The translations under genes and the position numbers were made by a program. The notes beneath the pieces were generated by a model. It saw only the letters and a program-made list of their open reading frames with translations. It was not told the DNA's origin and did not search any database. Of a stretch of DNA of 50,435 nucleotides, positions 26,637 to 35,459 are shown piece by piece (the stretch's first letter is position 1; the number at the start of each line of letters is the position of its first letter). The DNA is from Acidobacteriota bacterium. Its GTDB lineage: Bacteria; Acidobacteriota; Terriglobia; Bryobacterales; Bryobacteraceae. The DNA is taken from assembly GCA_025350695.1 (NCBI GenBank), contig JANXXI010000293.1:1-50435 (forward strand). The letters run 5' to 3'.

Positions 26637-28843
26637 CGAGCCGCAGTCTTTGATTTTAGAAGTTTAAGGTATTTTAGCGGCTTTCTGCTCCGTGCAACTA
26701 CCTCAAGATTTCTGCCGGTAGCGGTCCTACGCCAAACGAACCCTTGCACCTCGATTTTCCTGGGCCAGTGCTGCCCTTCCTCGTCATCGATCGGAATGGA
26801 ATAAGTACGTTCGATTACTGTGGTTTCTTCGTTCTTGTCCGCCGGTTTTGCAGTCAGTTGCATAATCAGCGCCGGGTGATCATCCAGCTGAAAAACGAGT
26901 TTATTGAAGTTCGTCGAAGCCTTGACGGTTACATTCACCCCTTCGGCGGTGTATTCAATCTCGTCCAACATGCTGAGCTTGTAAACAGGTTTTTCCGCCA
27001 GCACGCCGCAGGCAAAGCGCATCAGGTGTTTCGAATCATGCAAGACATCCTCAAAGGTCCTTTTGTAATGGATGTCACTCTTCACACCCCTGTCTTCAAC
27101 GGGGTGTCCGTTGAATTCTTTCACTCGCACGGAACGCTGGATAGCCAGCCCGAAGGCGGCGTGCTTTGGAAGACGCTTTATTGGCAAGCCTGTGAGCGGT
27201 TGCAAGTGCAGAAGTTCTTTCGCATGTCTCCAGCTAGAGGCCCCGCCTCCGCCAGTGTTCTTGTCTACCCCGATCACGATGCCAATACGGTGGTCCTGAA
27301 ATCCACCCGCGAAAATGTCTGCCGCGCTGTAGGTACAAGCGTCGGTCAAAAGTACGATTGGGCCGTGGTAAACCTGCCCTCTCTCGTTGGCCTTCTCCGC
27401 GTTGGTAAGTGGACGTCCGTCGGTTAAAGCACTACCGCTCCCCGCTCCATCCAATACACCGTCACCCCAGGCTACAAAAAGGTCCGCCGCGGTGGATACG
27501 CATAAACTTTGGCTGGCAGGCAACCTGTTCGTAGTGGCGTCTATGCGGTCCGGGCTTGAAACGGAGGCCAGGATGTTTTGAATTGCTTCTGTATTGGGGT
27601 AGTGAAACCGGGCAGGCTTAATCGGCTTAGGCGAAAGCAACTGCAGCATGCTCTCGGCTTCGATAATATTGCCTCCAGGGTTCGAGTGGATGTCCAACAG
27701 CAGGCCATCGGTAGCCAAATCCCTTTGGGTGAACCATTGAAGGATGCTTTCGAAGTCATTGATGGACTCTTCAGATAAGGTATCTGGGAACCGCCTGATT
27801 CGAATGTATCCGAACCTCTTCCGCGGATATTTTGGGGCGGTTAGCAAATGGGCCCAATCCTCATCACCCGAATGGTGAACGTCGAACACGTCCGGAAATG
27901 TCAGTTCAGGAAATCCCACTCTGTCTGCCGGAACCGTAGGTATTTCCTTGCCGGGCTTAGAGGCGCTGATCATTCTCCGTAAGTTAACGAAGTCGGACAG
28001 TTGAATGCACGAGGCGCTGGGCGACGCTTGGGACTTCGTTGCTTCGGCGGAATGATCCAGCGTCGCAAGGTCTAATCCTTCGCCTACGTGCCAGGGAACG
28101 GCAATTACGCGCTCCTCCACGTCAATCGGCTTTCCCATCTCGTCGGAACCGGAGGCTGTACGATAGGGTCTATATTGTACGTAGACCACGTCTTCCATCG
28201 GTGGCGACGTGGTGGTCAACTGTCGAGCGGAAAGCCGCATTGTTCCGCGCATAGCGCGTGTTGCCTGGTTGCCTCCAGGTATTGCTTGGGCCAGTTGATC
28301 CACAGCTCGGGCGATAGCGACGCCATTCCAGGCCGTGATTTCGGAGAATCTGCAAAAATAGCCGGGATCGGGATCAAAGCCATCCAGCATCCTGGTGACT
28401 ACAAACCGGCGCGCACCATCTCTAGACTGATAGTGGTCCACGAAGAAAGGAAGAAACGCCACCGTCCCGGCGAAGGGCTTGGGGAGGCAGTAGACGGTAT
28501 GGACATCCCGCAAGGAAGTGAACACGCCGGTTACTCCGGCATGGAAGGACAAGTCGTCGACGGCGTCGGCATCAGAAAGGGCAGCCCTGAGGAGCTTCAA
28601 TCGTTGGATGGGATCGACCGCATAGAGAGCGCGTTTGAAGGGGAGATGAGCGTAAAACTGTTCCAGGACGATGATGGCCTGATCACAGATTAATTCCTTT
28701 TCCGCTCTTGTCAACGTTTCCTGTTTCGCATTGAAAAGGAATTGGCGCAAGGTGCTAACCTTAAACTTTTTGTTTTGCAGCTTCTTGAGCAGAAGGTCCA
28801 CGGCATGTTTCGTAGCGGCATGGGCGTCGATCATGACGGGCAT
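26633..28843 (-). CDS. S41-family (C-terminal processing peptidase-like) protease
   Basis: The preferred start is the ATG at 28843, because CAGGAG lies six bases upstream. An earlier in-frame ATG at 28873 would add ten residues and has no ribosome-binding site. The 736-residue product has an all-alpha N-terminal region and a domain with LHSNPGGN-like strand (DIHSNPGGNI). The catalytic Ser is in DACTYSAADIFAGGF (near residue 505), and NTGGGGASSW follows, as in S41 proteases. No signal peptide was found, unlike most S41 enzymes, so it may be cytoplasmic. A PDZ domain is not obvious. It is directly coupled to the kinase gene, which suggests a signalling partner or substrate relationship (inference). 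The C-terminal 100 residues are beta-rich and unassigned. Confidence 0.85.
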   Translation of the reverse strand: MPVMIDAHAATKHAVDLLLKKLQNKKFKVSTLRQFLFNAKQETLTRAEKELICDQAIIVLEQFYAHLPFKRALYAVDPIQRLKLLRAALSDADAVDDLSFHAGVTGVFTSLRDVHTVYCLPKPFAGTVAFLPFFVDHYQSRDGARRFVVTRMLDGFDPDPGYFCRFSEITAWNGVAIARAVDQLAQAIPGGNQATRAMRGTMRLSARQLTTTSPPMEDVVYVQYRPYRTASGSDEMGKPIDVEERVIAVPWHVGEGLDLATLDHSAEATKSQASPSASCIQLSDFVNLRRMISASKPGKEIPTVPADRVGFPELTFPDVFDVHHSGDEDWAHLLTAPKYPRKRFGYIRIRRFPDTLSEESINDFESILQWFTQRDLATDGLLLDIHSNPGGNIIEAESMLQLLSPKPIKPARFHYPNTEAIQNILASVSSPDRIDATTNRLPASQSLCVSTAADLFVAWGDGVLDGAGSGSALTDGRPLTNAEKANERGQVYHGPIVLLTDACTYSAADIFAGGFQDHRIGIVIGVDKNTGGGGASSWRHAKELLHLQPLTGLPIKRLPKHAAFGLAIQRSVRVKEFNGHPVEDRGVKSDIHYKRTFEDVLHDSKHLMRFACGVLAEKPVYKLSMLDEIEYTAEGVNVTVKASTNFNKLVFQLDDHPALIMQLTAKPADKNEETTVIERTYSIPIDDEEGQHWPRKIEVQGFVWRRTATGRNLEVVARSRKPLKYLKLLKSKTAAR

Positions 28844-28896
28844 CGTTGGCTCCTGGGGTAAGACAACCTCCATAATACCGCGCGGGCAGTTTACTC

Positions 28897-29061
28897 ATCC
28901 TCGAAGATTTGGCGGTAAAGCTGGGAGTGGTTATCCTCACGTCCGTTCGTTCCCAAATGCGCGCGCCGGTGTTCGCGGCGGCCGTCGTGCTGACAATTGC
29001 CGCAGGCATTCGCTTGAGCACTGCCGCGTTTATCTCAACCGGATTGTGGATGGTGTGCTGA
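28897..29061 (+). pseudogene. Possible relic of an ABC-type permease (MacB/ADOP-like) N-terminus
   Basis: A plus-strand frame of 54 codons ends at TGA 29059-29061 and reads ILEDLAVKLGV, then RSQMRAPVFAAAVVLTIAAG and LSTAAF. The pattern resembles the first membrane segment of the large acidobacterial permeases (ALTLALGIGANTAIF). Nothing follows it and no start codon with a ribosome-binding site is present, so it would be a fragment. The rest of the 28874-29183 gap holds no other gene that I can support. Confidence 0.35.
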
Positions 29062-29161
29062 TGCTCGTGGTCGTAAGCACCGAACGGGAGATAAGAAGAG
29101 GCGGTCATTCGAATTATTTCCGCCAGAGAGGAACCTCACCCGCCGACCTCCGCAACTCAAA

Positions 29162-29177
29162 GGCCTCCTAGGAGGCC
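29162..29177. repeat. Perfect 16-bp palindrome downstream of the VWFA gene
   Basis: GGCCTCCTAGGAGGCC is fully self-complementary and lies 7 bases past the stop of the minus-strand VWFA gene. On the minus strand only TTT follows, so it is at best a weak terminator. It could also be a small protein-binding site. Confidence 0.4.
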
Positions 29178-29183
29178 GCGCCC

Positions 29184-31328
29184 CTACTTCACTAAAATCA
29201 TCGGGGACCGGGCGAACGCGAACTTCTCACCGACCTCATCCAGCAAATTCACCTGCGCCGTATAGTTGCCCGGCTTCAAGCTATTCAAGGGAATCTCAAA
29301 CCGCACCGGCACCATGTGATTGCGTGTTGCCGAAACTTCCTGCACATGCACGGGAGCCGTCTGGAATGTCTTCGTCCGGCCTTGGAAGAAGCTCAGAGAA
29401 GCCATCACGTTGGGCTTCTTGGTGCCCGCTTCCAGACTCGGATCATAAACCTCAGCGTAAACGTATAGGTTCTGATTAGTGCGGTACACGCGGGTGATGC
29501 TGGGAATGATCTTCTGTCCATCCTGGATCAACGGGTGCGCCGCAAGCAGCTTCTTGTTCTTCTCAACCGACGCCACCGCGGCCGTCATTGGCTCGCGCTG
29601 GTTCGACCAAATTACAGAGCTAGTGCTAAGCCACTTGGTCTCAGCCGTCAAATTGGGAATGGTGAACTTCGATTCAAACGTGCCCATCTTTCCAGTGACG
29701 TTTTCCCGCGCGAGGAACTTGATCGTATACTCGCCGGGAGGCAACGTGAAGCCAGAATCGTATTGCAGGTTGCGCTTCATCAGCGATGCTGCTTCGTCGC
29801 CCTTCACTTTCACTGAGATCGAATCGCGCACCGCTCCCTGCACCTTGCCCTTGGAATCTCGAATCTGACCAATGAAGTCGAGTTCGGTCTTTTCCTGATC
29901 GCCCTTCTTATTCACTTCAATCGCTGAACCGGGGATCTTCACCGCAACCGGCACGAAGTAACTAAGCTTGCCCATCTTGAAGAAGTTCACTTCAAGGGCA
30001 ATCGGCAACTCGGTCATCGGGTCGCCTAGCAGGATTGCCTCCTCCATCTGCGACTCCTTCTCAGCCGTGCTGAAGTTCTTAAACTGCTTGCCTGCGAAAT
30101 ACCCGGAGCGGGCGTTGATCTTGGCGGTCTGCTTAGGATCGGCAAACTTCACCTTGATGCGGCGGAAGCGTCCGTCCAGCTTGTCATTTCCTGAATAGTA
30201 ACCGACGATGTAATAACTATTAATATCCTTCTGCGCCTGTTTAATGCCCAAGGACAAATCGTTTTCATCCAGCATCACCTTGCCGCCCGTATCGCCGGCC
30301 AGGGTTACCAGCGTTTCCTGCTGCCCATTGAACTTGTCGCGATTACCGCCTTGCGTTGAGCCGCTGAAGATTCCGCTGCCGCGTGACGATCCCTTGCTTG
30401 CGTCGCCGGCCGGAGCGCTTGCCACCAAACCTCGGGCGTCAATCGGATAGAACGAAACGTTTGCTTTCACCGCCGCATTGGTGGTGGCGCGGAGTTGCGA
30501 TTGGTTCTCCATACCGGTCTTGCCCACGCCGCTTGAGAAATAGATCAGAGCCTTTTTCTCCGGTAGAGAGCCAAGCATCTTCGCCGCTGATTCAAGAGCG
30601 CTCAGCTTGCGGTCGGTGTTGAATACGTTGAATTCGGAATCGTCCGCCTGGAATGCAGAGCTATCATCTTCGTCTCCCGCTAGCCCGTCGCCCGCCAGTT
30701 CACTTCCGACGCCGATTTGAAAAGCCTTCACCGTTGCCCGCAATTTATCCCGATCGTTAGTGAAATCCTCCACCACCTGCAGCTTATTGGCAAAGGTCAT
30801 GATGGAGACCATGTCGGCCGGCGTAATCTGCGTATCTATGTACTTCAGCGCGGCCTCTTGCGCGCGGATCTGATCCTCCTGCGGCATGGAGGTCATATCG
30901 AAAAACAGTACCATTAAGCGCCGATCCTTGTAGCGAACTTGGCCCGGCGAAGAGGGAGCAATCTCTTTCTTTACGGGGGCTACAGGCTTCGGCGCCGCGG
31001 GAGCTTCTCCTTTAGCAGGCTTAGCTGGTTCCGGTTCAGCCGACGGCAACGGATCGTTTTCCAATTTCTGAAAATCGAAGATGGAAATCTTTTGCGTCTT
31101 GTCATCTTCAGTGATGATGAAATCAGAGGCTTTCAACCCTTCTATTGGCTTGCCGCTTTTATCACGCACATCCACGTTGATCACCACCAAGTTGGTGGAA
31201 CTTGAAAACTTCGTGGTGGCTTCCTGAAACAGTGGCGGCTGTTGCGGTTTGGCGGACTGGGTCTGCGGTGCGGGCTGTTGGCCCTGCATCAAAAGCGCAA
31301 AAGTGGTCAGGATTGCAATCGGTTTCAT
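29184..31328 (-). CDS. Secreted VWFA-related protein (acidobacterial type)
   Basis: This 714-residue protein has a signal peptide (cleavage after LMQGQQ) and a Pro/Gln-rich linker. A domain of about 40-90 (VVINVDVRDKSGKPIEGLKASDF) matches the start of the acidobacterial VWFA family. The VWA domain itself begins RRLMVLFFDMTSM. The MIDAS-like loop has Asp144 and Thr146 but not the full DxSxS pattern. The C-terminal half is beta-sandwich. Pro/Lys/Glu-rich stretches around 95-125 are disordered. The start overlaps the receptor stop by one base (TAATG), so expression is coupled to that receptor. A role in surface binding or in assembling the receptor complex is inference. Confidence 0.92.
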   Translation of the reverse strand: MKPIAILTTFALLMQGQQPAPQTQSAKPQQPPLFQEATTKFSSSTNLVVINVDVRDKSGKPIEGLKASDFIITEDDKTQKISIFDFQKLENDPLPSAEPEPAKPAKGEAPAAPKPVAPVKKEIAPSSPGQVRYKDRRLMVLFFDMTSMPQEDQIRAQEAALKYIDTQITPADMVSIMTFANKLQVVEDFTNDRDKLRATVKAFQIGVGSELAGDGLAGDEDDSSAFQADDSEFNVFNTDRKLSALESAAKMLGSLPEKKALIYFSSGVGKTGMENQSQLRATTNAAVKANVSFYPIDARGLVASAPAGDASKGSSRGSGIFSGSTQGGNRDKFNGQQETLVTLAGDTGGKVMLDENDLSLGIKQAQKDINSYYIVGYYSGNDKLDGRFRRIKVKFADPKQTAKINARSGYFAGKQFKNFSTAEKESQMEEAILLGDPMTELPIALEVNFFKMGKLSYFVPVAVKIPGSAIEVNKKGDQEKTELDFIGQIRDSKGKVQGAVRDSISVKVKGDEAASLMKRNLQYDSGFTLPPGEYTIKFLARENVTGKMGTFESKFTIPNLTAETKWLSTSSVIWSNQREPMTAAVASVEKNKKLLAAHPLIQDGQKIIPSITRVYRTNQNLYVYAEVYDPSLEAGTKKPNVMASLSFFQGRTKTFQTAPVHVQEVSATRNHMVPVRFEIPLNSLKPGNYTAQVNLLDEVGEKFAFARSPMILVK

Positions 31329-34300
31329 TAGAAGCGGAACCTCACGTTCAAACTCAAGGAGCGCATGGCGCTGGCATCGGTGGCTACACCGAAGTTCGAC
31401 GAATTCACCGTTGTGCCGAAGCGCGCGATCGTGACACTATTCAAAAGGTTGGACCCTTCCATGCGGATGTCCAACCCGCGGCGAGTGTCGCCAAAGCGGA
31501 TGTTGCGGCCCAGGCTGCCGTTCATCGAAAACACGGTCGGGCCAGTAATTGTGTTGCGCGACGCATTGCCGTAGCGTGTTGCGGGTGGCAGCGTGAAAGC
31601 CAACAAGTTAAAGAAAGCCCCGTTGGTCCCATCGACCGAAAGGCCAGTAGCGTCGGCCCTTCCACTGCCAATGGACCCGCTACCGCCGCTATCGGAACGA
31701 TTGCCGAGCACAATTGCCGTAAACGGCGAGCCCGAGCGGAGAGTTGCTCCGCCGCTCAGTTGCCAGCCCTGCAGCCACTTGTTGGTAGCCATCTTGCTGG
31801 TCTGGGCGCTGAACGGAGTGTACGTCCAGTTTGTCCGCAGGTTGTGGGGACGATTGAAAGTAGATACGGCTCGTTCGGCCGCCAGGTTATGATCATCCTG
31901 AACCACGGATCCGCCAACACCTGCGCCCCCACCCACTGACGTGGAGTTGTCGATCGACTTCGAGTACGCGTACTGCGCTTCAAAAGAAATGCCTTGGCGG
32001 AAGCGGCGTGTCAGACGGAAATTGCCCGCGTGGTAAACCGAATTACCGTCGGAGGTATCGTAAGTAAACCCGGTAGCATTGCCAATTAAACGGCGCTGTT
32101 CCGACGTCAGGGGCGAACCTGGCGCGGCGCGATTGGGCAGGCGCTGCACATCGAGTCTGGTTCCCTTCGTGCCGACATAGCCGACTTCCATTGAGAGCGA
32201 CCATGGCAGGCTTTGTTGAATATTGAAGTTCCAAGTCTGGGCGTAACCGACGATGTAGTTGCGGTCGATGGCGTAAGTGTTGGTGATCTGCTGCGAGACT
32301 ACTTGCGTAAAACCATTCACGATGCTCAGTGGCCGGGCTGTAGTTGTGTTCACCGAAAAGGTCTTGGCGAAGGGAGGTTGCTGCGCCATGCGGTTGGCCG
32401 CGGCGTTATAGACCGAGCCGTTGTAATACATGCCAAACCCGGTGCGGATCATGGTGGACTTGCCTTTGAATGGCCGGTAGGCAATTCCCAAGCGCGGGGC
32501 GATGTTGTTTTTGTCCGGATTCACTAAGCCAGCCGGATAGGCGCCTGTATAGGGTCCGGGAATGTTCGGCGTTACCACCGCGACACCCAGGAAATTTGGA
32601 GCGATGTCCAAATTCGCCATGCGGCCGTACTTTTCCTGTACCGGCGTCAAGTATTCGTAGCGGAGGCCAAAGTTGAGAGTCAGGTTAGACTTCCAGCGAT
32701 AATCGTCGCTAGCGAAAGCGCTGTAGGACGAACTGCGGAAGTAAATGTCGCTGCTGCCGAAGCGGATCGAACTCGATTGCGGCAAGCCCAGTAAGAAGTC
32801 GGCGAAATCGAAGCCGGTGCCATTGACGGGAATTCCGGCGGCGTCATATTGGCTGGAGCCGATACCCGAAAAGCTATACGAACCGCGAGCGTTGGAATCG
32901 GTGATGCTGTTGGATTGGATGCGGCGATAGTCAAACCCGAAGGAACGGGTCTGCTTGCCTTTCGCCCAAGTGAAGCTGTCGCCCAGGCCAATCGTCTGGC
33001 TGACGTTGCGGCTGTTCGACCCATCGGACAAGCTGCCAAAGTTGGTGAACGAAAGATTGGGAGGTCCATAGTTGCGCGGATCGTTTGACGTGCCCTGAAT
33101 ACCGACATCGCGCGCCCAGTCTTTGCCGAAAGCGAAGTAGGGCGTCAGATTGCTCGAATTGCGGGAGAAGTTCATGCGTGCATTGTTCAACAGACCACGT
33201 GCGAAATTGTGCGTCCAGGTGAGGTCGGAACTTTGCCCCTTGCCCGCGGATTCATCAACAAAGCCGAACAGCTGTTGGTTCTCGCCGCTGCGATGTTGGA
33301 AGTTGTATGAGCCCGCCAAGCGATCCTTCAAAGTGACGCTGCGGCTCAAGCGCAGCCCCAGGTTGTCGGAGTTTTGCGGCACGGAGGAAATGATCTGGTA
33401 ATTCTGAATGACCCCAGGTTGGTTAGGATTAGGGAACAGAGCAAGCAAAGCCTTGGCGGCTGGGCTGATGCGATTGGACGGAATCTTGTTCCCAGGGAAA
33501 GGTGTTCCTGAAAGCGAATCGAACAAGGTGACCGGGCCGCGAGTAATGGATTGCGAGAAGTCGCCGCTGCGTTCAAGGAGGGAAGGAACGGTTGCGATAC
33601 TGTCGTACGGGTTCTTCGCGTGGGCGCCGCTGTAGTTAATGAAGAAGAACGTCTTTTCGTCCTTGTATAATTTCGGAATATTCAAGGGGCCGCCGCCGCT
33701 GAAGCTGTATCGCAATTGCGAGTAATCGGCCTTAGCAATGTCAGCGCCGCTAATGGAATAAGATTTTGCGTCGAGGGCCGCGTTGCGCATCGTGAACGAA
33801 GCCGTTCCGCGGAAACCTTGTTGGGCGCGTCCGCCACGATTGCCAAACCGGGAAGTCCCGCCGGGAGGGCCTCCGCGTCCGCCTTCTCGCGGGCCGCGAT
33901 CGCCGCCGCGTCCACTGGGTCCGCCGGGTCCACCGCCACCAGGTCCGCCACGTCCACCGGGACCGCCGCCAAATCCACCGCCGCCGGGACCCCCGCCGCG
34001 ACCGCCAAAGCCACCACCACCAGGTCCACCACCTTCACCTCCGGGTCCACCCTCGCCACCTGGGCGTCCTCCGGGACCACCAGGTCCGCCAAAGCCATCG
34101 CGGAATTCCGACATGCGACCGAAGGAGTCGTCCATCCGGTCGGGGGAAGTCAGTCCACTGCTTACGCTACCGTTGACCAAAAAAGATTCGTTCGCGTTCT
34201 GAGAAAGGTCCTGCTGCGGGGGCGTTTCCGCCGCGGTTAGCGCTGCCTGCAGTTCGCCGCCTTGCTCCGTTTGCTGCAGTTCCAACCGCTGGAATCCACC

Positions 34301-34807
34301 CGCTCCGGGACGTCCACCCGCTCCAGTTGCTGGCCGGCCACCCGGCGCTGCTCCGCGCTGCGGTCGATTCGCGGCTGTCTGCACCGGCGCCGGTTTAGCT
34401 TCCGCCGGCTTTGCTGCGTCAGCAGCTGGCTTCGCCTCTGTCACAGCTGTTGTAGCTGGCTTTGCCGCAGGCTTCGCCGCTGTGATCGGTCTCCCCACTT
34501 TCATGACTAATTCGAGCGGCGGAGGAGCTACGTCGCTCATAGTCGCCGATCGGGAAACTCCCGTGAAGCCGGGCATATCGACCTCAATGATCCAATCGCC
34601 CGGCCCCAGGTTGGCAAACACAAATATTCCGCTGTCATCCGTCGAGGTGACAATCTTCTGGTCTCCTAAAGTCGCCGTCACATTGGCTCCGGGAATAGGC
34701 AAGCCGCCCACCATAACGCTTCCGCGTTGTTCTAGGGCGAACATGGTTCCGGTGGACAGCAAGCCGCTCAACAGCAGGCAGGTAGTGATTACAATTCGAG
34801 GAGACAC
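31328..34807 (-). CDS. TonB-dependent receptor-like outer membrane protein with Gly/Pro-rich insert
   Basis: This 1159-residue protein starts at a GTG (34807) without a visible Shine-Dalgarno sequence, followed by a signal peptide ending near TMFALE. It has a carboxypeptidase-regulatory domain (about 30-110), an Ala/Lys/Pro linker (to about 160), and a region ending in FLVNGSVSSGLTSPDRMDDS (about 210-232). A very unusual stretch of about 85 residues made of Gly, Pro, Arg and Phe (about 237-323) follows, coded by 33840-34096. Then comes a plug/barrel (YDSIATVPSL, NFGLRYEYLTP) ending in the aromatic LSLNVRFRF. The Gly-rich block sits before the plug and is probably exposed on one side of the membrane. 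The gene is coupled to the downstream VWFA gene and preceded, 37 bases away, by a small secreted protein gene. Confidence 0.88.
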   Translation of the reverse strand: MSPRIVITTCLLLSGLLSTGTMFALEQRGSVMVGGLPIPGANVTATLGDQKIVTSTDDSGIFVFANLGPGDWIIEVDMPGFTGVSRSATMSDVAPPPLELVMKVGRPITAAKPAAKPATTAVTEAKPAADAAKPAEAKPAPVQTAANRPQRGAAPGGRPATGAGGRPGAGGFQRLELQQTEQGGELQAALTAAETPPQQDLSQNANESFLVNGSVSSGLTSPDRMDDSFGRMSEFRDGFGGPGGPGGRPGGEGGPGGEGGGPGGGGFGGRGGGPGGGGFGGGPGGRGGPGGGGPGGPSGRGGDRGPREGGRGGPPGGTSRFGNRGGRAQQGFRGTASFTMRNAALDAKSYSISGADIAKADYSQLRYSFSGGGPLNIPKLYKDEKTFFFINYSGAHAKNPYDSIATVPSLLERSGDFSQSITRGPVTLFDSLSGTPFPGNKIPSNRISPAAKALLALFPNPNQPGVIQNYQIISSVPQNSDNLGLRLSRSVTLKDRLAGSYNFQHRSGENQQLFGFVDESAGKGQSSDLTWTHNFARGLLNNARMNFSRNSSNLTPYFAFGKDWARDVGIQGTSNDPRNYGPPNLSFTNFGSLSDGSNSRNVSQTIGLGDSFTWAKGKQTRSFGFDYRRIQSNSITDSNARGSYSFSGIGSSQYDAAGIPVNGTGFDFADFLLGLPQSSSIRFGSSDIYFRSSSYSAFASDDYRWKSNLTLNFGLRYEYLTPVQEKYGRMANLDIAPNFLGVAVVTPNIPGPYTGAYPAGLVNPDKNNIAPRLGIAYRPFKGKSTMIRTGFGMYYNGSVYNAAANRMAQQPPFAKTFSVNTTTARPLSIVNGFTQVVSQQITNTYAIDRNYIVGYAQTWNFNIQQSLPWSLSMEVGYVGTKGTRLDVQRLPNRAAPGSPLTSEQRRLIGNATGFTYDTSDGNSVYHAGNFRLTRRFRQGISFEAQYAYSKSIDNSTSVGGGAGVGGSVVQDDHNLAAERAVSTFNRPHNLRTNWTYTPFSAQTSKMATNKWLQGWQLSGGATLRSGSPFTAIVLGNRSDSGGSGSIGSGRADATGLSVDGTNGAFFNLLAFTLPPATRYGNASRNTITGPTVFSMNGSLGRNIRFGDTRRGLDIRMEGSNLLNSVTIARFGTTVNSSNFGVATDASAMRSLSLNVRFRF

Positions 34808-34844
34808 AGTTTTTAGATTGACCTATTCAGAAATATTGACGGAA

Positions 34845-35213
34845 TTAGTTAGCGCGCTTTGCCGTGAATTCGCGAGCTTGATCGCGGCCTTCCACGGTTT
34901 GGGTGAATTTGATTTCGTCGCCGGAAACTTTTCCTTTGTACATCATCACCATGGCGTTTCCGTTGAACTCACGCTTAATTGTAAAGGAAATTTCGTCGCC
35001 CTTTACCTTGCCATCCGTGATGGCCACATCTTCGCCGCCCATGCCGCTGGTTGTGCCGGTCAGCTTATCGCCATCGGCCTTGAATTTGTAGGTAACCTCG
35101 CGCGCGGCTCCATCTTTGCGGCCAGGCATTGATGCCTTCCATGATCCAGTAACATCGGCAGCTAGTGCCGACACGGCGAACACAACACTCAAAACAACGC
35201 TTTTGAAACGCAT
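34845..35213 (-). CDS. Small secreted lipocalin-like protein
   Basis: This 122-residue protein has a signal peptide (cleavage after ALAAD). The mature 100 residues have alternating beta strands and repeated motifs (GSWKASMPGRKDG, DGKVKGDEISFTI, GKVSGDEIKFTQTVEG). Small acidobacterial proteins of this composition are common and unstudied; the lipocalin-like fold is inferred from the strand pattern. The start has a strong AAGGAG seven bases upstream. It lies 37 bases before the receptor gene in the same direction and likely opens the transcription unit. Confidence 0.8.
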   Translation of the reverse strand: MRFKSVVLSVVFAVSALAADVTGSWKASMPGRKDGAAREVTYKFKADGDKLTGTTSGMGGEDVAITDGKVKGDEISFTIKREFNGNAMVMMYKGKVSGDEIKFTQTVEGRDQAREFTAKRAN

Positions 35214-35375
35214 TCCATTGCTCCTTAGGGAAATCTGACTCGGACTACCGACTTACGTCGGACTTAGACGTAGTTTAAGGCGCCTACCCGGGGGGCAAGG
35301 TTACACCGCCAAGCCCAGTGTAGGGCGAAAGCATTCCCTGCACCGTTAAGTTCTGTTAAATGAGGATGTGGGAGT

Positions 35376-35393
35376 GTTAAGAACGTTAAGAAC
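35376..35393. repeat. Tandem GTTAAGAAC repeat, with half-copies upstream
   Basis: GTTAAGAAC occurs twice in perfect tandem (35376-35384 and 35385-35393). The related GTTAAGTTC and GTTAAA begin at 35345 and 35355. The cluster sits in the intergenic region upstream of the small secreted protein operon, about 165 bp before its start. It could be an operator for an unknown regulator. Confidence 0.4.
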
Positions 35394-35459
35394 CGGGGCC
35401 TGAGAAGTAGCATGTGCCTGCAAGTTGCTCATGAGGGGCGGCTTCGAGTTTTGGAGAAT

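Noticed and set aside
28731-29171. Plus-strand frame of 146 codons
   Set aside because: It overlaps the protease start on the other strand and is Arg/Gly-rich; only the different frame at 28897 looked protein-like.
33716-34240. Pro/Ala-rich plus-strand frames opposite the receptor
   Set aside because: They are the complement of the Gly-rich coding block and have no independent start signal or domain.
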